From positions 164,712 through 228,711 of the forward strand of contig JARGPB010000005.1 of NCBI GenBank assembly GCA_029212905.1: a stretch of DNA of 64,000 nucleotides, read 5' to 3'. Shown piece by piece: positions 8,596-17,939 of this stretch. The stretch's first letter is position 1, and the number at the start of each line of letters is the position of its first letter. The stretch is from Thalassovita sp. (GTDB lineage Bacteria > Pseudomonadota > Alphaproteobacteria > Rhodobacterales > Rhodobacteraceae). The translations under genes were made by a program, and so were the position numbers. The notes beneath the pieces are model-generated. The model worked only from the letters and a program-made list of their open reading frames with translations. It made no database searches and had not been told where the DNA came from.

Positions 8596-8961
8596 ATGGT
8601 CGCCGAAGCTCTCCAGGCCGCCCGCAGCGCCGCCCACGCCGAGATTTTCCAGGCCAAACTGGCCGAGATGCGCCCGCGTTTTGCGGCGACTCTGGGGGAT
8701 CGGCTGGATCACATGGAAGAACTGCGCGACAGCGATACGCTGAACACCGCCCCCGCCGATGCGATGGAGGTGTTCCGCCACTACGCCCATAAAACCGCAG
8801 GCATGGCCGCCACGATGGGTTTTCCCGAACTCGGAGAGCTGTGCTTTGCGGCTGAAATGGCGGTGAACCGCTACATGGAGAACCCGGTCGAGTTGCCCAC
8901 GGCGCTGAACGCCGTGGATGACATGCTGGGCGAGATGGCCCTGATCGTCGACGGGGCCTAA
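8596..8961 (+). CDS. Histidine phosphotransfer (Hpt) protein
   Basis: 121-residue helical protein with the Hpt signature AHKTAGMAATMGF, which puts the phosphorylated His at about residue 65. Stand-alone Hpt proteins carry phosphate between receiver domains in a cytoplasmic multistep relay. It is co-transcribed with the upstream receiver protein (3-base gap). Its partner candidates are the receivers at 7594 and 8989 and the kinase at 9446. Confidence 0.85.
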   Translation: MVAEALQAARSAAHAEIFQAKLAEMRPRFAATLGDRLDHMEELRDSDTLNTAPADAMEVFRHYAHKTAGMAATMGFPELGELCFAAEMAVNRYMENPVELPTALNAVDDMLGEMALIVDGA

Positions 8962-8988
8962 GCCTGGGTTCAGGGGCAATGCCCGACC

Positions 8989-9372
8989 TTACTTTACATC
9001 ATCCCAGATAGTCAGGACCTCTTGGGCCAGCGCCATCGCGTCAAAGGGTTTCGAGATCACCGCATTCGCGCCTTGCTCGATCAGCTCGGCGTGTTCATGC
9101 ATATGTGCGCGGGCGGTCATGAAAATCGCAGGGATTCCCGCCAGCCCAGGCAAGGCCCGCAGCCGGTTCAGGGTTTCGACCCCATCCATGTCGGGCATCG
9201 TCATATCCAGCAGCAACAGATCCGGCGCAATCCCTTCGGCCTGCGCGATCGCGTCCATGCCAGATGCGCATTGATGCACCGAAAGCCCACCAATCACCTC
9301 AAGAGCGAGCCGCGCGATCTCACGAATGTCCGCGTCATCTTCTACATGTAAAATCTTGGGTGGGACTGACAT
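8989..9372 (-). CDS. Single-domain response regulator
   Basis: 127-residue receiver domain with no output domain. It has EDD at residues 11-13, phospho-acceptor Asp56 in LLLLDMTMPDMDG, a Thr in FMTARAH and Lys in ISKPFDA. Stand-alone receivers act as phosphate shuttles or sinks or bind a target protein. It lies downstream of the histidine kinase on the same strand, 73 bases apart, and converges with the Hpt gene, whose stop is 27 bases away. It is most likely the direct partner of that kinase. Confidence 0.9.
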   Translation of the reverse strand: MSVPPKILHVEDDADIREIARLALEVIGGLSVHQCASGMDAIAQAEGIAPDLLLLDMTMPDMDGVETLNRLRALPGLAGIPAIFMTARAHMHEHAELIEQGANAVISKPFDAMALAQEVLTIWDDVK

Positions 9373-9445
9373 CTCTTTTGCACTCTAAGGCGCCCCAAAA
9401 GGGCGCAACATCATTGACCTGTTGTGCCCGGCCACACAGTGGCAA

Positions 9446-10828
9446 TCAGGCGGCTTCCTCCTCGGCGGTGTCCAGCTTTGGTATCTCAAAGAAGAATGTC
9501 GCCCCCTGATCCGGCACCGATTCATACCCGATGGTTCCGCTATGCGCCTCGACGATGCGTTTTGCAATGCTCAAGCCCAGTCCGGTGCTTGCGACCTTAC
9601 GTTGCACCTGCGGGCCCTGCAAAAACGGCTCGAACAAATCGTGTTCAACAGTATCGGGGATGCCGGGGCCGCAATCAACCACCGAAACGCGAAACTGACC
9701 GCCCTGGTCTTCGACGCGAACGCAGACTTCGTCCTGCGGCGCCGAGTGTTTGATCGCATTCGACAGCAAATTCGCCATCACCTGCAACAGGCGCGTGCGA
9801 TCCGCCAGAACCGAGCTGTCGTCCATATCGCCGGCCTCGACGTTCACGGACACATCAAACTGGCGGGCATATTCCTGAATATCCTGGGCGGCCTCTGTGA
9901 CCAGCGCCGTCAGGGCCACGGGTTCCAGCATGCAGTGCATTTTACCCGCGTCCATTTTTTCCAGATCCAGAATGTCATTCGTCAGCCGCAGCAGCCGGTC
10001 CACATTGCGCTGTGCAACGCCCAGCGTCATCGCGGCCCCGCCCGACAGATCCCCCAGCTTGCCCGAGGCAATCAGATCCACCGCACCCTTGATCGAGGTC
10101 AGCGGCGTGCGCATTTCGTGGCTCAGCGTCGCCACATATTCGGATTGCGCGCGCGCCTCGGTGACACGGCCCGACACGTCGCGCATGATTGCCATGAAAT
10201 ACTCGGGCTCGTCCTTTTCCCGGATCAGTTTCAGCGTCAGCTCGATCGGCGACTCGTCCGAGGCCAGCTCGAACACGATTGTATCCAGGCTGCTGTGTTG
10301 CAGGTTCCGCGCGGCCTCGAGGATCACCGAACGGTTGCCTTCGGGCAGCAGATTGGGAAAGCTCACCTTTGTCTTCTTCAGCCCCATGGATTTGACGCGT
10401 TTCTCGGCCTTTGAGTTCATGAATGAAATCGCCAGAGTCTTGGGATCAAAGACAAAAACCTCGTCCAGCAGCGCGGTAAAGGCCCCTTGCAGCAGGCGGG
10501 TCGATTGTGGCGGCGTGGTATAGGGTGGCGCGGACTGAGCAGGCGCCGCAACCGGCGCAGGCCGCTGTTGCAGCCCCGTCAGCATCTGCACCGTGTTGCT
10601 GAGACGGGACAGGCCTCTCCGACGGCTGCGGCGCTTGTTTTCGCGCGCCGCTTGGGCGGTGTTTTCCGGCTGCGGCAACGGGCGCGGCGGCACAAATGCG
10701 CGCACGGCCAAAACCGTCGCGACTAACAGCAGCCCTCCGTTGAAGGGGGTAATCCCCGCTGGAAAAGTCGAGGCCACCTGGGCCACTTTTTCAGTCGCAG
10801 AAACAGAAACACTCTCTAAAAACGCCAT
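9446..10828 (-). CDS. Membrane-anchored PAS histidine kinase
   Basis: 460-residue sensor kinase. One transmembrane helix lies near residues 30-46 (GGLLLVATVLAVRAF), followed by a basic and Pro/Ala-rich linker (60-110), a PAS-like domain (about 115-225), HisKA with SHEMRTPLTS (phospho-His237) and HATPase with NLLSNAIKH, DCGPGIP and TGLGLSI. No receiver is fused, which fits the separate receiver and Hpt genes beside it. The tiny periplasmic part argues for sensing in the membrane or cytoplasm. The ATG at 10828 is preceded by GGAAAAGGAAG. Confidence 0.92.
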   Translation of the reverse strand: MAFLESVSVSATEKVAQVASTFPAGITPFNGGLLLVATVLAVRAFVPPRPLPQPENTAQAARENKRRSRRRGLSRLSNTVQMLTGLQQRPAPVAAPAQSAPPYTTPPQSTRLLQGAFTALLDEVFVFDPKTLAISFMNSKAEKRVKSMGLKKTKVSFPNLLPEGNRSVILEAARNLQHSSLDTIVFELASDESPIELTLKLIREKDEPEYFMAIMRDVSGRVTEARAQSEYVATLSHEMRTPLTSIKGAVDLIASGKLGDLSGGAAMTLGVAQRNVDRLLRLTNDILDLEKMDAGKMHCMLEPVALTALVTEAAQDIQEYARQFDVSVNVEAGDMDDSSVLADRTRLLQVMANLLSNAIKHSAPQDEVCVRVEDQGGQFRVSVVDCGPGIPDTVEHDLFEPFLQGPQVQRKVASTGLGLSIAKRIVEAHSGTIGYESVPDQGATFFFEIPKLDTAEEEAA

Positions 10829-11342
10829 CGGCTACTTCCTTTTCCGATCTCACATGGTCAGACCGGCACTTGCGTCACAAACTCAATTTTACGCCGTCAA
10901 AATTGACAGCCGAGATTGTCGCTTTTTGGGTTCGAACTCGGCTATTTTGGGGCAAAGTCGTTTCAAATCCTCCGCATCGCGCCTCAAAGCGCCACAGATA
11001 TGAACATATGCTTAACGATGCAGAAGGAATAAGGTCGGCCTGCCCAGCGCGGATTCTGTGCCGGAATTGCGGCAGGTCCTTGGCGCAGGGACGCCGCCCA
11101 GGCCAAGGATTCCAGTCACTTATGGCGCTGAACACGACGCCCCGGCACGCAGACAGCCCGCCGTCCCGTTTCCAGAAACGAACATACGTTTGGATGTTAT
11201 TAGGCAAATTCAGCGCAGATCGCTGGACCTTTGCGAACAGGCGTCCGTGCTTGGGGGATTGTCCAACGGAATGTTGCGCGCAGGTCGAGCCCGCATTCGC
11301 ACATTTAGAATGCTTGGGACTTGGGACCACATCAGGGGGGGA
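10829..11342. other. Intergenic region upstream of the kinase, next to tRNA-Met
   Basis: About 510 bases without a convincing gene. The open frames here (for example 10870-11364 on plus and 10875-11375 on minus) run into the tRNA, have no ribosome binding site and look non-coding. A perfect 8-bp inverted repeat (TCAATTTT at 10883-10890, AAAATTGA at 10899-10906) lies about 60 bases upstream of the kinase start and could be a regulator site. Confidence 0.5.
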
Positions 11343-11419
11343 TGGTGGCGGCACAGGGACTTGAACCCCGGACACGCGGATTATGATTCCGCTGCTCTAA
11401 CCAACTGAGCTATGCCGCC
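11343..11419 (-). tRNA. tRNA-Met (anticodon CAU)
   Basis: A 77-base cloverleaf reads from 11419. Acceptor stem GGCGGCA pairs with TGCCGCC, and the D-arm is AGCTCAGTTGGTTAGAGC. The anticodon stem GCGGA/TCCGC has loop ATCATAA, giving CAU, and the T-arm contains GGTTCAAGTCC. The discriminator A and CCA are encoded (11346-11343). The lack of initiator features suggests elongator Met. A CAU tRNA could also be the Ile2 type, which cannot be excluded by eye. Confidence 0.93.
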
Positions 11420-11509
11420 GAAAGTGGAAGCGAATTACGAAAGCCGCGCGCCAAGGTCAAGGGCCAAATCACCGCGACCTGTTGTTTTTTGCTCCCAAGC
11501 CGCCCTGAC

Positions 11510-12205
11510 CTAGACCGAGACCGCCTGAACCAGTTCCTCGCGGGTCAATTCGGCCTTTGCGCCCTGTTTCAGGACCTCTCCGCGGCGCATGACCACGAAT
11601 TTATCCGCCAGCCCATAGGCGAAATCGAAATACTGTTCGACCAGGATGATCGCCATGTTGCCCTGATCGCGCAGATATTCGATCACGCGGCCGATCTGCT
11701 GGATGATATTGGGCTGGATGCCCTCGGTCGGTTCGTCCAGCAGCAGCAGTTTCGGTTTCGTGATCATCGCGCGGGCGATGGCCAGCTGTTGTTGCTGCCC
11801 GCCCGACAGGTCACCGCCCCGACGGTGCAGGAATTCCTTGAGGATCGGGAACAGCTCGAACACCTCGTCCGGGATGTGGTGTTCGGACCGGGGCAGGCAG
11901 GCATAGCCCGTCTCCAGGTTCTCGCGCACGGTCAGCAGGGGGAACACGTCGCGACCCTGAGGCACATAGCCCACGCCTTTGCGCGCCAGCGCGTGCGCGG
12001 GCAGTTTGCCAATCTGTTCGCCGTCCAGTTCCAGCCCGCCGCCGGATCGCGGGTGGGTGCCGGAAATCGCCTTGAGCAGGCTGGTTTTGCCCACGCCATT
12101 GGTGCCCATGACACAGGTTACTTGTCCCACCTGCGCGTCAATCGAGATCCCGTTCAGGATTTGCGAGCTGCCATAGTGCAGGGTCAGATTGTCGGTTTTC
12201 AACAT
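11510..12205 (-). CDS. urtE: Urea ABC transporter ATP-binding protein UrtE
   Basis: 231-residue ABC ATPase, last gene of the urtABCDE operon. It shows Walker A GTNGVGKTS (about 34-42), signature LSGGQQQQLAIARA and Walker B LLLLDEPTEG. The GTN (instead of GPN) and the EGIQP following Walker B are usual for UrtE/LivF-type subunits. It acts with UrtD on the inner face of the UrtBC membrane channel to drive high-affinity urea import. The urtD stop is 3 bases before its ATG. Confidence 0.93.
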   Translation of the reverse strand: MLKTDNLTLHYGSSQILNGISIDAQVGQVTCVMGTNGVGKTSLLKAISGTHPRSGGGLELDGEQIGKLPAHALARKGVGYVPQGRDVFPLLTVRENLETGYACLPRSEHHIPDEVFELFPILKEFLHRRGGDLSGGQQQQLAIARAMITKPKLLLLDEPTEGIQPNIIQQIGRVIEYLRDQGNMAIILVEQYFDFAYGLADKFVVMRRGEVLKQGAKAELTREELVQAVSV

Positions 12206-12208
12206 GTC

Positions 12209-12949
12209 TTAGCGCCCCAGATAGACGTCGATGACGTCCTGATTTTGTGTGACGTGATCCAGCGATCCCTCGGCCAGAACGCTGCCTTCGTGCAACACCG
12301 TGACCTTGCAATTCAGGCGCCGGACGAACTCCATATCGTGTTCCACCACGACGACGGCGCGGGTCTTGGCGGCCTCGACCAGGATGTCGGTGGTGTGTTC
12401 GCGTTCCGACAGGGTCATCCCCGCCGCCGGTTCATCGACCAGCAACAGGCGCGGTTCCTGCGCCAGCAGCATCCCGATCTCCAGCCATTGTTTCTGACCA
12501 TGCGACAGCTCTCCGGCTTTGCGGTGCAATTCGTCCGACAGGCCGATCTCGCTGGCCAGTTCCTCGACCTTGCCCATGTCCTTGAACTGCGGCTTGAACA
12601 TCAGCACCTGCCAGGGCGAGCGTTCGTTTTTCAGCGCCATCAGCAGGTTGTCGAACACGCTCTGGTCTTCGAACACCGTCGGGCGCTGGAATTTGCGGCC
12701 CACGCCTGCGCGGGCGATCTTGGCCTCGGACATTTTCAGCAGGGACACGGATTTATCGCCCCACAAAACGCGGCCCTCGTCGGGTTTTGTCTTGCCGGTG
12801 ATGATGTCCATAAAGGTGGTCTTCCCCGCCCCGTTCGGGCCGATGATGGCGCGCATTTCCGCGCTGCCGATCTGAAACGACAGGTTGTTGATCGCCTTGA
12901 ACCCGTCAAAGCTGACCGAGACGCCGGAAACCTCAAGTAGCGTGCTCAT
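12209..12949 (-). CDS. urtD: Urea ABC transporter ATP-binding protein UrtD
   Basis: 246-residue ABC ATPase of the LivG type. Walker A is GPNGAGKTT, signature LSHGQKQWLEIGM and Walker B LLLVDEPAAGM; MEFVRRL follows the H-loop. Assignment to UrtD rests on sequence pattern and operon position between urtC (4-base overlap at 12946-12949) and urtE. It forms the ATPase pair with UrtE. Confidence 0.93.
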   Translation of the reverse strand: MSTLLEVSGVSVSFDGFKAINNLSFQIGSAEMRAIIGPNGAGKTTFMDIITGKTKPDEGRVLWGDKSVSLLKMSEAKIARAGVGRKFQRPTVFEDQSVFDNLLMALKNERSPWQVLMFKPQFKDMGKVEELASEIGLSDELHRKAGELSHGQKQWLEIGMLLAQEPRLLLVDEPAAGMTLSEREHTTDILVEAAKTRAVVVVEHDMEFVRRLNCKVTVLHEGSVLAEGSLDHVTQNQDVIDVYLGR

Positions 12950-14178
12950 TCCTGGGCCTCCTTCTCTTGCAGGGACCCGGCATCTGGCCCCAGCGACTGA
13001 CCATAGCGGCGCGGTGTGGCCACGCCCTTGATCAGGTCAAACAGCCCGCCGATGCCCTTGGGCGCGAACAGCGTGACCAGAACAAAGCTCAGGCCCAGCA
13101 CGACCTGCCACCAGTCCACCCAGTCAATCGTATAGAACCCCAGCGGGATCGAAGGCGCCTGCCCCCCGGTGAACCATGTGGACACCAGCGACACAAACGC
13201 CGCGCCGATGACGGCGCCATACAGACGCCCGCGCCCACCGATCGCCACCCAGACGGCCAGGTAAATCGAGGCCCCCGTGGCGATCTCGGCCGGGTTGATG
13301 ATACCGGCCTGCGGATAATACAGCGCGCCGGCAATCCCCGCGATCATCGCGGTCAGCACAAAGATGAACAGCTTATAGCCTTCGACCGAATACCCCAGGA
13401 ACCGCACGCGCTGTTCGTCATCACGAATGCCCCGGATCACGCTGCCGAATTTACCGGACACGACCCAGGCGGCCAGCACATAGCCCACCCCCAGCGCCAG
13501 CGCCGACACCCAGAAGAACCAGATCGACACAGTCGCCTGAGGCACCGCGTCCAGACCCGGCAGGTTTTGCAGGCCGGACAGGCCGTTGTTGCCGCGCAGA
13601 CCGCTGTCGTTCTGGAACAGGTACAACGACAGCGCCAGCGTCATGGCCTGGGTCAGGATCGACAGGTACACGCCAGTCACACGGCTGCGGAACGCCAGCC
13701 AGCCAAAGACCAGCGCCAGAAGGCCGGGCACCAGAACCACAAGCGCCAGCTGGATCACCAGACTATCCGCAAAGGCCCAGACAACCGGGAATTCAGAGCT
13801 GCCGACAACGCCGAAAATCTGCGTACCGATCGCGTCCACGACCTCTTGGGCCGTCGGCGGGATCTCCGCGTTGGCCATCGAGGTTTCGACGATGCCGCGG
13901 GTCCGCTCGTACATCAGCCACATGCCGATCATGTAGCCGCCCAGCCCGAAAAACGCGAAGTGGCCCAGCGACAGAATCCCGCAATAGCCCCAGACCAGAT
14001 CCATCGCGATGGCCACAAGACTCAGGCATAGGGTCTTGCCCAGCGTCTTGACGAAACTGGTGGAAATCAGCGCCGCGCCTGTTGCCTCGGACATCAGGGT
14101 CACGCCCAGGGTGAACAGCGCCAAAATGCCCAGAAAGACCAGCACAGACGGGTTTCGCATAAGGAAGGTGTTTTTCAT
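12946..14178 (-). CDS. urtC: Urea ABC transporter permease UrtC
   Basis: LivM-like inner-membrane permease of 410 residues with about ten hydrophobic segments. The start MKNTFLMRNPS at 14178 is chosen because GGAGGCAGG lies just upstream. The 18 extra codons to 14232 carry no membrane or conserved sequence. Characteristic stretches are DLVWGYCGILSLGHFAFFGLGG and AVWVAIGGRGRLYGAVIGA (family motif near the C-terminus). It pairs with UrtB to form the urea channel, and its stop overlaps urtD by 4 bases. Confidence 0.92.
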   Translation of the reverse strand: MKNTFLMRNPSVLVFLGILALFTLGVTLMSEATGAALISTSFVKTLGKTLCLSLVAIAMDLVWGYCGILSLGHFAFFGLGGYMIGMWLMYERTRGIVETSMANAEIPPTAQEVVDAIGTQIFGVVGSSEFPVVWAFADSLVIQLALVVLVPGLLALVFGWLAFRSRVTGVYLSILTQAMTLALSLYLFQNDSGLRGNNGLSGLQNLPGLDAVPQATVSIWFFWVSALALGVGYVLAAWVVSGKFGSVIRGIRDDEQRVRFLGYSVEGYKLFIFVLTAMIAGIAGALYYPQAGIINPAEIATGASIYLAVWVAIGGRGRLYGAVIGAAFVSLVSTWFTGGQAPSIPLGFYTIDWVDWWQVVLGLSFVLVTLFAPKGIGGLFDLIKGVATPRRYGQSLGPDAGSLQEKEAQE

Positions 14179-14253
14179 TGTCCTGCCTCCGGTGCGAGCT
14201 GAGGGGCTGTGCAGTTTGAGTATTTTTGGCAAGATGAAAGAGGAAGGTGCATA

Positions 14254-16209
14254 TCAGTCTCCTGCCGCGCGGCCCTTGAGGGCGATGATGCCACGGGGGC
14301 GGAACTGGATGAAAATGATGATGAAGATGATCATGTAGGTCTGCGCGGCCAGGGTGTTCGAGGGGTTCATCCACTCGATGCCTTTTTGCAGGAAGCCGAT
14401 CATCGTGGCGCCTGCCAGCGTGCCCCAGATATTGCCAACGCCGCCGACAACCACGGTCATGAAGCTTTGGACGATATAGTCATTGCCCAGCTCGGATGTG
14501 ACCTTGGCGAAGAGGCCGATGGCGACGCCCGCGATCCCCGCGATGCCAGAGCCCAGGCCAAAGGTCAGCATGTTCACCTTGTCTTTGTTGATCCCCATCG
14601 AGGAGGCCATATTCGGGTTCTGCGTCACAGCGCGGGTTTCCAGGCCTAGGCGGGTGCGTTTCATGATGAACAGGAACACGCCCAGGAAAATCAGCGCCAG
14701 GACGAAGATCGCGATGCGGATATAGCTGATGGACACCACATCATTCATCACCCAGGCGCCATCCAGCCAGCCGGGGGACGTCAGCGGGCGCGCCTGCGTG
14801 CCAAAGATGTTCTTGGCGATCTGTTGCAATGCGATGGAAATCCCGAAGGTCGCCAGCAGCGTTTCCAGCGGGCGGTTATACAGCCAGCGGATCACCAGGC
14901 GCTCCATCGCGACGCCGGCAGCAAAGGTCACGGCAAAGGCCAGCGGGATCGCGACGATGATCGACACGGTGTAATCGGGGATGATCTGTTGCACCACATA
15001 GCCGGTGTAGGCACCCATCATGATGAACTCGCCATGGGCCATGTTGATGACGCCCATCACCCCAAAGGTGATGGCCAGACCGATCGCGGCCAGAAAATAG
15101 ATCGAGGCCAGCGACAGCGCATCCAGCGTCAGGTCCAGTGCCTGGTTGGCGCCGACTCGCAGGTCGATGGATTTCATCGCGTCCTTGACGGCGTCTGTCA
15201 CGGCTTTGGAGGGCTCGTCATAGACGTCCAGAAAACTGTGAGAGGCCAGCGCCGCGTCCACATCGGCGGCGGTCACGCTGGCGGGGACTTTGCCCGCATC
15301 GGCCAGCGCCGCATAGGCGCGTTCGCGGGCCGCGGTGGTATCCAGCTGCGCCACGGGGATGCCCGCGACAGCGCCGTCCAGCACGTTGGCCGCCAGCGCC
15401 GACCGGATTTCCGCCGAAGAGATCCGCGGCGGGCTCATCTTGGCGGCGACCAGCATGGCATAGGCCTCGTCGCGCGGCAGGGTATCGCTGCCGGGGATCA
15501 GCGTATCGGCGATGTTCAGCGCCTGGTCGGGCTGACCCGCGACCACCATGCGTTTCGTGGTCAGCAGCGGATTCAGAGTCGCGCGCACATCGACGCCCAG
15601 ATCGGTTCTAAAGGTGTTGATCGCCACGATGCGGTTCGACAGCTCTTTGTCATAGGCGATGGTCAGCAGGCGCTCGACCCGGCGTTTCTTGGCTTTAATC
15701 TCGGGGTCGGGTTCGTTCGAGATCGCTTTGCGCAGCGGGGCCAGATGCTCGGGCGCGGGGTCGCGCTCAATCGAGATCACAGCCTCCCGGCGGCGCGTCG
15801 GGTCAGGGTCCGACAGCTGGAATTGCACCAGCGCGGTGCCGATCAGCGCGCGGATGCCGCTGTTGGGTTTCAGCTGTTTCAACTGTTTCTTAGGGTAGTC
15901 GCCCACCACATCGCCGGTGTCGAAATCGGTCAGCCTGTATTCTTTCGAGGGCAGCTTCTCGGCGACAAAGAACAGCCCGTCCTCTTTGCGTTGCCACATG
16001 TCCTTGGATTGCCAGGTTTGCAGCACCTGTTGCGCCTCGGGCAGGCCGCTTTCGGCCAATGCGTCGATCGCAGGCTGGATGGTCTTGCGCGAGCTCTTCT
16101 CGATCACAGAACGATATTGTTGCAATATATCCTGAACCGGACCGGCGCTGGCCTGCACCGGAAGCGCAAACATCACCAGTGCGAGCAGGAGGGAAAAGAC
16201 GTGCCGCAT
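14254..16209 (-). CDS. urtB: Urea ABC transporter permease UrtB
   Basis: 651-residue LivH-like permease. A signal peptide (cleavage after VQASA) and a large periplasmic region of about 330 residues precede the membrane domain, which starts near SLASIYFLAAIGLAITFGVMGVI. Long N-terminal extensions are normal for UrtB. The membrane part contains NMAHGEFIMMGAY and GGVGNIWGTLAGA. I use ATG 16209; a TTG at 16215 would add two residues. No clear ribosome binding site is seen for either. A strong hairpin separates it from urtA. Confidence 0.92.
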   Translation of the reverse strand: MRHVFSLLLALVMFALPVQASAGPVQDILQQYRSVIEKSSRKTIQPAIDALAESGLPEAQQVLQTWQSKDMWQRKEDGLFFVAEKLPSKEYRLTDFDTGDVVGDYPKKQLKQLKPNSGIRALIGTALVQFQLSDPDPTRRREAVISIERDPAPEHLAPLRKAISNEPDPEIKAKKRRVERLLTIAYDKELSNRIVAINTFRTDLGVDVRATLNPLLTTKRMVVAGQPDQALNIADTLIPGSDTLPRDEAYAMLVAAKMSPPRISSAEIRSALAANVLDGAVAGIPVAQLDTTAARERAYAALADAGKVPASVTAADVDAALASHSFLDVYDEPSKAVTDAVKDAMKSIDLRVGANQALDLTLDALSLASIYFLAAIGLAITFGVMGVINMAHGEFIMMGAYTGYVVQQIIPDYTVSIIVAIPLAFAVTFAAGVAMERLVIRWLYNRPLETLLATFGISIALQQIAKNIFGTQARPLTSPGWLDGAWVMNDVVSISYIRIAIFVLALIFLGVFLFIMKRTRLGLETRAVTQNPNMASSMGINKDKVNMLTFGLGSGIAGIAGVAIGLFAKVTSELGNDYIVQSFMTVVVGGVGNIWGTLAGATMIGFLQKGIEWMNPSNTLAAQTYMIIFIIIFIQFRPRGIIALKGRAAGD

Positions 16210-16241
16210 AGTCAAAGACCGATATTGTAAGGAGTAAGGGG

Positions 16242-16265
16242 GAGAGAGGCGCGCCCGCCTCTCTC
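16242..16265. repeat. Intercistronic hairpin between urtA and urtB
   Basis: Perfect 10-bp arms GAGAGAGGCG (16242-16251) and CGCCTCTCTC (16256-16265) with loop CGCC. There is no T-run after it on the minus strand, so it is more likely an mRNA-stabilising or attenuating stem at the 3' end of the urtA message than a full terminator. Such stems often raise binding-protein levels over permease levels. Confidence 0.75.
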
Positions 16266-16282
16266 GGTCGTTTCAGATCAGA

Positions 16283-17560
16283 TCAGTAGTTGGATTTGAT
16301 CTGAACGCAGCTTGCGGTTTCGGTGTTGTACATGCCACAGCCCAGGTCTTTCCAATCCGACTTCAGGACAGCCGATTCCGGCAGGAAATCGGTCCATGCG
16401 TCGCCGGGAACTTCGGTGGTCTGGCTGATGATGTCGAACTGACCATCGGCCTGGATTTCACCGATCAGAACCGGTTTGGCCAGGTGGTGGTTCGGCAGCA
16501 TCACGGCGGTACCACCGGTCAGGTTCGGAACTTCCAGGCCGTACATCGCGGTGCGGACAGCGTCCACATCGGTGGTGCCGGCAGCTTCGACAGCTTTGAT
16601 GTACATGTTAAAGCCGATCACGTGCGCTTCCATCGGGTCGTTGGTCACGCGCTTTTCACCCATGCGGGCTTTCCATGCTTTGATGAACTCGTCGTTCAGG
16701 TCGCTTTCGGCGGACTGGAAGTAGTTCCATGCAGCCAGGTGGCCAACAAGGTTGGTGGTGTCCAGACCCGAAAGCTCTTCTTCACCGACCGAGAACGCAA
16801 CAACCGGGATATCGTCAGCCGATACGCCAGCCGCGGCCAGTTCTTTGTAGAAACCGATGTTGGCGTCGCCGTTGATGGTCGAGATCACGCCGACCTTTTT
16901 GCCGTCAGCGCCCAGCGCGACAACGTCAGCAACGATTTTCGACCAATCCGAATGGCCAAACGGGGTGTAGTTCACAAAGATGTCGTCGGCCGCGATGCCT
17001 TTGCCCTGAAGATAGCTTTCCAGGATGTTGTTGGTGGTACGCGGGTAGACATAGTCGGTGCCCAGCAGTGCGAATTTCTCGACGCCCAGTTCATCCAGGA
17101 AGTAGTCGGTCGCGGGGATCGCCTGTTGGTTCGGCGCAGCGCCGGTGTAGAAAACGTTCTTAGAGCTTTCTTCACCTTCGTACTGTACCGGATAGAACAT
17201 CAGGCCGTTCAGTTCTTCCAGAACCGGCAGGGCCGATTTACGGCTGACCGAGGTCCAGCTGCCGAAAATCACGTCGACTTCTTCAACGGTCAGCAGCTCG
17301 CGGGCTTTTTCAGCGAACAGCGGCCAGTCGGACGCGGGGTCGACAACCACGGCTTCCAGCTTTTTGCCCAGCACGCCGCCTTTGGCGTTCTGTTCGTCGA
17401 TCAGCATCAGCATGGTGTCTTTCAGGGTGGTTTCCGAAATTGCCATGGTGCCGGACAGCGAATGCAGTACGCCAACCTTAATGGTGTCTTCGGCAGCAAA
17501 GGCAGGGGCCGTCAGGCTCAGGCTCAGGGCGCCCGCCAGTGTGGCTTTGATAAAGTTCAT
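16283..17560 (-). CDS. urtA: Urea ABC transporter substrate-binding protein UrtA
   Basis: 425-residue periplasmic receptor of the urea importer. The start MNFIKATLAGALSLSLTAPA at 17560 gives a typical signal peptide cut after AFA. A second ATG two codons earlier (17566) is possible, and GGAGG lies 6-12 bases upstream. The frame up to 18037 overlaps ureD and is not used. UrtA/AmiC-type features include KVGVLHSLSGTMAISE and GEVNF-like C-terminal QIKSNY. First gene of urtABCDE, divergent from the urease operon. Confidence 0.94.
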   Translation of the reverse strand: MNFIKATLAGALSLSLTAPAFAAEDTIKVGVLHSLSGTMAISETTLKDTMLMLIDEQNAKGGVLGKKLEAVVVDPASDWPLFAEKARELLTVEEVDVIFGSWTSVSRKSALPVLEELNGLMFYPVQYEGEESSKNVFYTGAAPNQQAIPATDYFLDELGVEKFALLGTDYVYPRTTNNILESYLQGKGIAADDIFVNYTPFGHSDWSKIVADVVALGADGKKVGVISTINGDANIGFYKELAAAGVSADDIPVVAFSVGEEELSGLDTTNLVGHLAAWNYFQSAESDLNDEFIKAWKARMGEKRVTNDPMEAHVIGFNMYIKAVEAAGTTDVDAVRTAMYGLEVPNLTGGTAVMLPNHHLAKPVLIGEIQADGQFDIISQTTEVPGDAWTDFLPESAVLKSDWKDLGCGMYNTETASCVQIKSNY

Positions 17561-17939
17561 GGTCATCCTCCGAGGCGGGGACAGGCTTGGGCCTTGCATC
17601 AGGCACGGCAAAACCATACCTGACCCCCGCAACATTGTTTTTGTTGCATCAGTGTGGCGACCGTTTTGATTTGCACGTCGTTTCGGTCGTCCACACGCCC
17701 CAGGCTCTAGGGCAGTCATCAAGAGCGCCGGGGCAGGCACAGGAAAGTCATGAACATGCTGCGCTCGCAAACTTACATCGCTCGAACAGCTTAACCGCCG
17801 CGTCATATGCCTGATTTTTAGGCGCACATCGCACACAATGCCCGCTTTATGTGCATTCAGGGCGCGCAAAGCCTCGCTCAGCCCGCTTTTTGAGCATCCA
17901 ACTTCCACTTGCTGCCTCTCTGTGCGACTCGTTTTGCAG
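17561..17939. other. Divergent urt / ure promoter region
   Basis: About 380 bases between urtA and ureD. An inverted repeat GCAACA/TGTTGC with a T-rich centre lies at 17629-17647. I looked for NtrC sites and a sigma-54 promoter, expected for urea genes, and found no good match. No small gene is supported. Confidence 0.5.

Noticed and set aside
7588..8979. 463-codon minus-strand ORF
   Set aside because: It covers the receiver and Hpt genes in antisense, and these have clear domain motifs.
10875..11375. 166-codon minus-strand ORF upstream of the kinase
   Set aside because: It starts inside the tRNA-Met gene, shows no family similarity and has no start signal.
17561..17939. NtrC/sigma-54 control of urea genes
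   Set aside because: Expected from biology, but I could not find a convincing GG-N10-GC promoter or NtrC site by eye in this gap.
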